Positions 61,053-64,000 of a stretch of 64,000 nt of DNA are shown here, in pieces. Made by a program: the position numbers and the translations under genes. The first letter of the stretch is position 1. Each line of letters begins with the position of its first letter. The DNA comes from Pseudisothecium myosuroides (lineage: Eukaryota; Streptophyta; Bryopsida; Hypnales; Lembophyllaceae), in contig OX637292.1 in the NCBI GenBank assembly GCA_951799445.1, positions 12,589,296-12,653,295 of the forward strand. Reading direction: 5' to 3'. The notes beneath the pieces were generated by a model. It searched no databases, had not been told where the DNA came from, and was given only the letters and a program-made list of their open reading frames with translations.

Positions 61053-62576
61053 GGATAGACTTTACAAAAACCTTCGCGCCAGTAATAAAATGGGCAACTC
61101 TATGCACTGCAATCGCTCTAGCCGCTGCAAAGAGATGGAACATCCATCACATGGACGTGAGGACGGCTTTTCTCAATGGATTGCTAAAAGAACGCGTCTA
61201 CATGGGCCAACCTCCTGGATTTCGAGTTAGAGGAAAAGAGCAGATGGTATGCCGTCTCCTAAAATCCCTCTACGGTCTAAAGCAGAGCCCTAGAAACTGG
61301 TATGATAAAATAGATGCATCCCTTTGTCGTATTGGAATGCATAGAAGCAAAGCTGACGGAAATATGTACTATCTGCACCAGGATGGGGAGACTCTAATCC
61401 TAATGCTATACGTAGATGACTTGTTTATCACAGGGAGTTCTGACAAGCTCATCACTTGGATCAAAACTATTCTGAAATCTGAATTCGAAATGACTGATCT
61501 CGGTCCAATTCGACGCTACCTCAGTATCTCATTCGAAACAGTCATTCTGGGAATTATTTCTACACCAGAGGGAGTATTCGGAATCTATACTTACAGAATT
61601 CGGAATGCAAGACTGCAAAACTGCAACTACACCCCTTCCCGAAGGCTAGATCCTAGTGAGCGACATCAAATCTGATCCAGTCGACTCAACTCACTATTGC
61701 AGACTCATTGGAAAGCTAATTTTTCTCACTGTTACCCGTCTTGATCTAACCTATGTCGTAAACAGACTTAGCAGCTATATGGGCGCTCCTCAACAAGGTC
61801 ATCTCGAGGCAGCAAAACATGTACTACGCTACCTCAAAGGCACTCTCGATTTCGGCATCTTATACAAGTCTGGCGCTCCCATCACCATATCAGGGTTCAC
61901 GGACGCTGATTGGGGGTCTTGCACGGAAACACGCAGATCAATGGGGGCATATGTGTTTACCTTGGCTGGTGGTCCAATCACCTGGCAGAGCAAGCGACAG
62001 TTGACGGTCTCAAGATCTTCTACGGAGTCCGAATATCGCGCCCTCAGCGACGGCACTCAAGAGGCGGTATGGCTGCATCGACTTCTCCAAGAAATCCAAT
62101 ATCCGTCTTCACCAAATCAGAACTCTGCACAACTCTCAAACAAGTCAAATACTTCTGCGAAGTCCCACCCCAGCATCAAACTCCACTGTGACAATCAAGG
62201 TGCATTGAAACTAGCTCAAAACCCTGTTTTCCATGCACGTTCAAAGCACATTGAAATCCACTATCACTTTGTGAGAGAAAGAATTCTAGGAGGCGAAATC
62301 ACACTGCAATATATTCATACTGACGAGCAACCAGCCGATTGCCTTACAAAATCCTTGGGTCGCGGAAAATTCCAACAACACCGTACTTCTCTAGGGCTAT
62401 ATAGCAGACAGAGCTTGCCAACAGCCTGCCAAGCCTCCTCTGATGCTTACTCTACACCCTACCGCTCACCAGATTCAAACAAGTACTCTTCGGCCTCACC
62501 CAAGGATCCGAAGCTTTTATGTTCTGCACCTCTAAAACCTGTGACCTCTCTAGAACAGTCTAGCCAAGAGAAATAG
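61053..62576 (+). pseudogene. Copia pol fragment: RT core and RNase H
   Basis: It resumes in RT (TFAPVIKWATLCTAIALAAA, then HHMDVRTAFLNG) and includes GLKQSPRNWYDK, the catalytic YVDD (in LMLYVDDLFITG) and FEMTDLGPIRRYL. A frameshift at about 61600-61660 separates this from the RNase H part: LIGKLIFLTVTRLDLTY, DADWGSCTETRRS, SSTESEYRALS, CDNQGALKLAQNPVFHARSKHIEIHYHFVRE and PADCLTKSL. RNase H catalytic acidic residues appear present. A low-complexity tail follows to the stop at 62576. Confidence 0.9.
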
Positions 62577-63006
62577 AGACCTGGCGTTCGACCCCGCCTC
62601 ACGGCATAAAACCTAGTCCTCGACACCGGATTAACTTTGCGTCGGCGTTCTTGCTCCTGCGGCCTCACCAACGCCACTGCTGTTGTTTCTCCGACACTGG
62701 GACAAACTTCACAGCAATCCTCGTCGACACTCTGGCCTCCCACGACGGCATCCACCGCATCAAAGCACCAAGCTGATACGCGCGACACGAATGCGAGCAC
62801 CATCCAGATCGCAAGACTGGCCAAACGAGCGAGAGAAATTTCTCTCACAAACTCATGCAGCCCCTGCATTCGATGGAGCTCCACGCGCGCCATCCAGCCC
62901 ACAACTAACTGCTTCCGCAACTCAAACAATTGTACAAACAATCGGAACTCACGCACTGTACAGATTGAAGAACAAAAAAAAACACAATCTCCCGATTGAG
63001 GGGGGG
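62577..63006 (+). other. Copia region between RNase H stop and 3' LTR
   Basis: 430 bp, GC-richer than the surroundings, with several overlapping frames on both strands and none recognisable. It ends in a polypurine tract (GAGGGGGGG) that would prime plus-strand synthesis. Confidence 0.6.
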
Positions 63007-63189
63007 TGTTAGTATATTAGGGTTACATCAATCTAAGGATGACATTCATCCTATTAGTTACATCCATTCTCTAGTTCATTACTTAGGGTTTAACCTCCTG
63101 TACTTAAACCTGCTTAACAAAGAGATTAACATCTTTTGCTAAACAGTCCTGCTTGCGCTATTGTAAGATTGCACTTAGCGTTTCCAACA
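63007..63189 (+). repeat. Copia 3' LTR (183 bp)
   Basis: It starts TGTTAGTATATTAGG directly after the polypurine tract and ends GCGTTTCCAACA. TG...CA ends and the position fit a short copia LTR. The 5' partner is not in the window, so identity between LTRs cannot be assessed. Confidence 0.75.
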
Positions 63190-63194
63190 GAGTG

Positions 63195-63275
63195 ATGGCC
63201 GACCCTAAAGCCAACGGGGATGAAGAGACTAATTCCAGTGGGAATGAATTGAAGACAGTTCTACTAACTAGCTAG
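63195..63275 (+). other. Short reading frame directly after the Copia LTR
   Basis: An ATG about 6 bp past the LTR opens MADPKANGDEETNSSGNELK and a few more residues before TAG. The style and position are like the start of a copia gag, as if the LTR were also a 5' LTR, but no primer-binding site is evident. It may equally be host flank. Confidence 0.25.
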
Positions 63276-64000
63276 ATCACTTGCTAGTTTTGGTTTCAGT
63301 AAGCTTCCCTCGATCATAGGTTGGCGGTTTTCATGATCATGCACAAGACAGTTCAGTTCTGACTCACTTCTGTCGTTCTGTGAAACCATTATTTGACTTG
63401 CAATGGTGAGATGGTGTCTGTCTTTCGGAAGTGATAACTGAACGTACTGTAATTTCTGCGGTGTACTTCCTGTGCTAGGTTGAGATAGTGTTGTACTTCT
63501 GGAACATACCGTGACCTCAAAGATTGAGACTTGAGAGTTCGACAATCCATTGAATATGCTCCGTATCACACGTACATGCTGTCTTGAATTATCAACTTAA
63601 CTTGATCTCATTGTTTATCATGATCATTTTCAAGAGCTCTGATGCATTATCAACGTCTGTGCCGATTGGTAACTTATGACGATTCTATCTGTTGTCAGTT
63701 TATTCTTTCTCCTGCCAACCGTTGTCTAGCTGGTATTTGCTACGTGTATTTATTAGTCATTCAGTCAGCAAGATGAGAACGTGGTTATCATTTAAAATTC
63801 AAGTATTTTTCATAACCATTTTCTCGTCAGAGTCTACCAAATCGAGCACACAGCGGCAATATATTCTCCCCAAACATTGTCAGGGAGGCTCTCAGCTTTT
63901 TAAGTGTAATGATAAAGAATCAGTTCACACAATTGGGATTCATTTAAGCGAAGCTTGCTACTGTAACTGCAGCAAACTAAATTATAGAATTTCAAAACAT
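63276..64000. other. Right flank, no gene recognised
   Basis: Mixed composition with a minus-strand frame (63264-63569) that shows no motif I know. Nothing else is supported. Confidence 0.35.

Larger units (their letters stand above)
55238..63189 (+). mobile_element. Decayed Ty1/copia retrotransposon with nested 4.87-kb insertion
   Basis: The parts are the end of integrase and start of reverse transcriptase (55240-56179), the inserted element (56180-61047), the rest of RT and RNase H (61053-62576), a purine tract GAGGGGGGG just before 63007, and a 183-bp 3' LTR (63007-63189). The domain order integrase-RT-RNase H defines the copia superfamily. The gag, protease, most of integrase and the 5' LTR are missing. 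Stops, a frameshift and the insertion make it inactive. Confidence 0.9.

Noticed and set aside
62580..62620. tRNA-like GTTCGACCCCGCC stretch
   Set aside because: No acceptor stem or anticodon arm can be drawn upstream; it is a chance T-loop resemblance in Copia 3' sequence.

Overview
The window looks like nuclear DNA of a land plant, and most likely a bryophyte-grade one. It has spliced genes with GT-AG introns, plant gene families (an NB-ARC disease-resistance protein, a 12-oxophytodienoate reductase-like enzyme, a RanBP2 zinc-finger protein), CCCTAAA repeats, a Copia retrotransposon and many short terminal-inverted-repeat (TIR) elements. The species cannot be named from the sequence. The bryophyte guess rests on the almost perfectly repeated LRR array and on the AT-rich, MITE-laden intergenic DNA, and is only an inference.

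Layout. 1-812: a short direct duplication and an unidentified exon-like fragment. 813-4669: a truncated copy of a long non-coding TG...CA element. 4697-8000: a Tourist-like MITE, a TIR element interrupted by a TTAA-flanked element, and a second TTAA-flanked element. 9761-13925 (minus): an NLR resistance gene with 24 near-identical LRRs and a decayed 3' tail. 17528-18012 (minus): an intron-containing pseudogene of the spliceosomal protein Cwf18/CCDC12. 19969-24350: TTAA elements, a large perfect hairpin, a TA-flanked MITE and a local duplication. 26173-27525 (minus) and 27855-30458 (plus): a divergent pair encoding a 100-residue probable mitochondrial complex I accessory subunit and a probable organelle RanBP2 zinc-finger protein, sharing a 329-bp promoter. 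36282-39563: a six-exon OPR/old-yellow-enzyme gene. 42055-45351: a four-exon gene of unknown function with a GC-AG intron. 46489-54487: mostly TIR elements and AT-rich DNA. 55238-63189: a decayed Copia element, split inside its reverse transcriptase by a complete 4.87-kb copy of the element seen at 813-4669. After 63189 only a short reading frame is visible.

The host genes do not form a pathway; they are independent nuclear genes. The most unusual material is in the repeats. The 4.87-kb element has no gag/pol, but both copies keep a 21-codon first exon with a functional-looking splice donor and a TATA-like box at the same distance. There is also a CCC.../TTAA family with piggyBac-like ends. 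The coordinates of spliced genes come from reading splice sites by eye, without transcripts.
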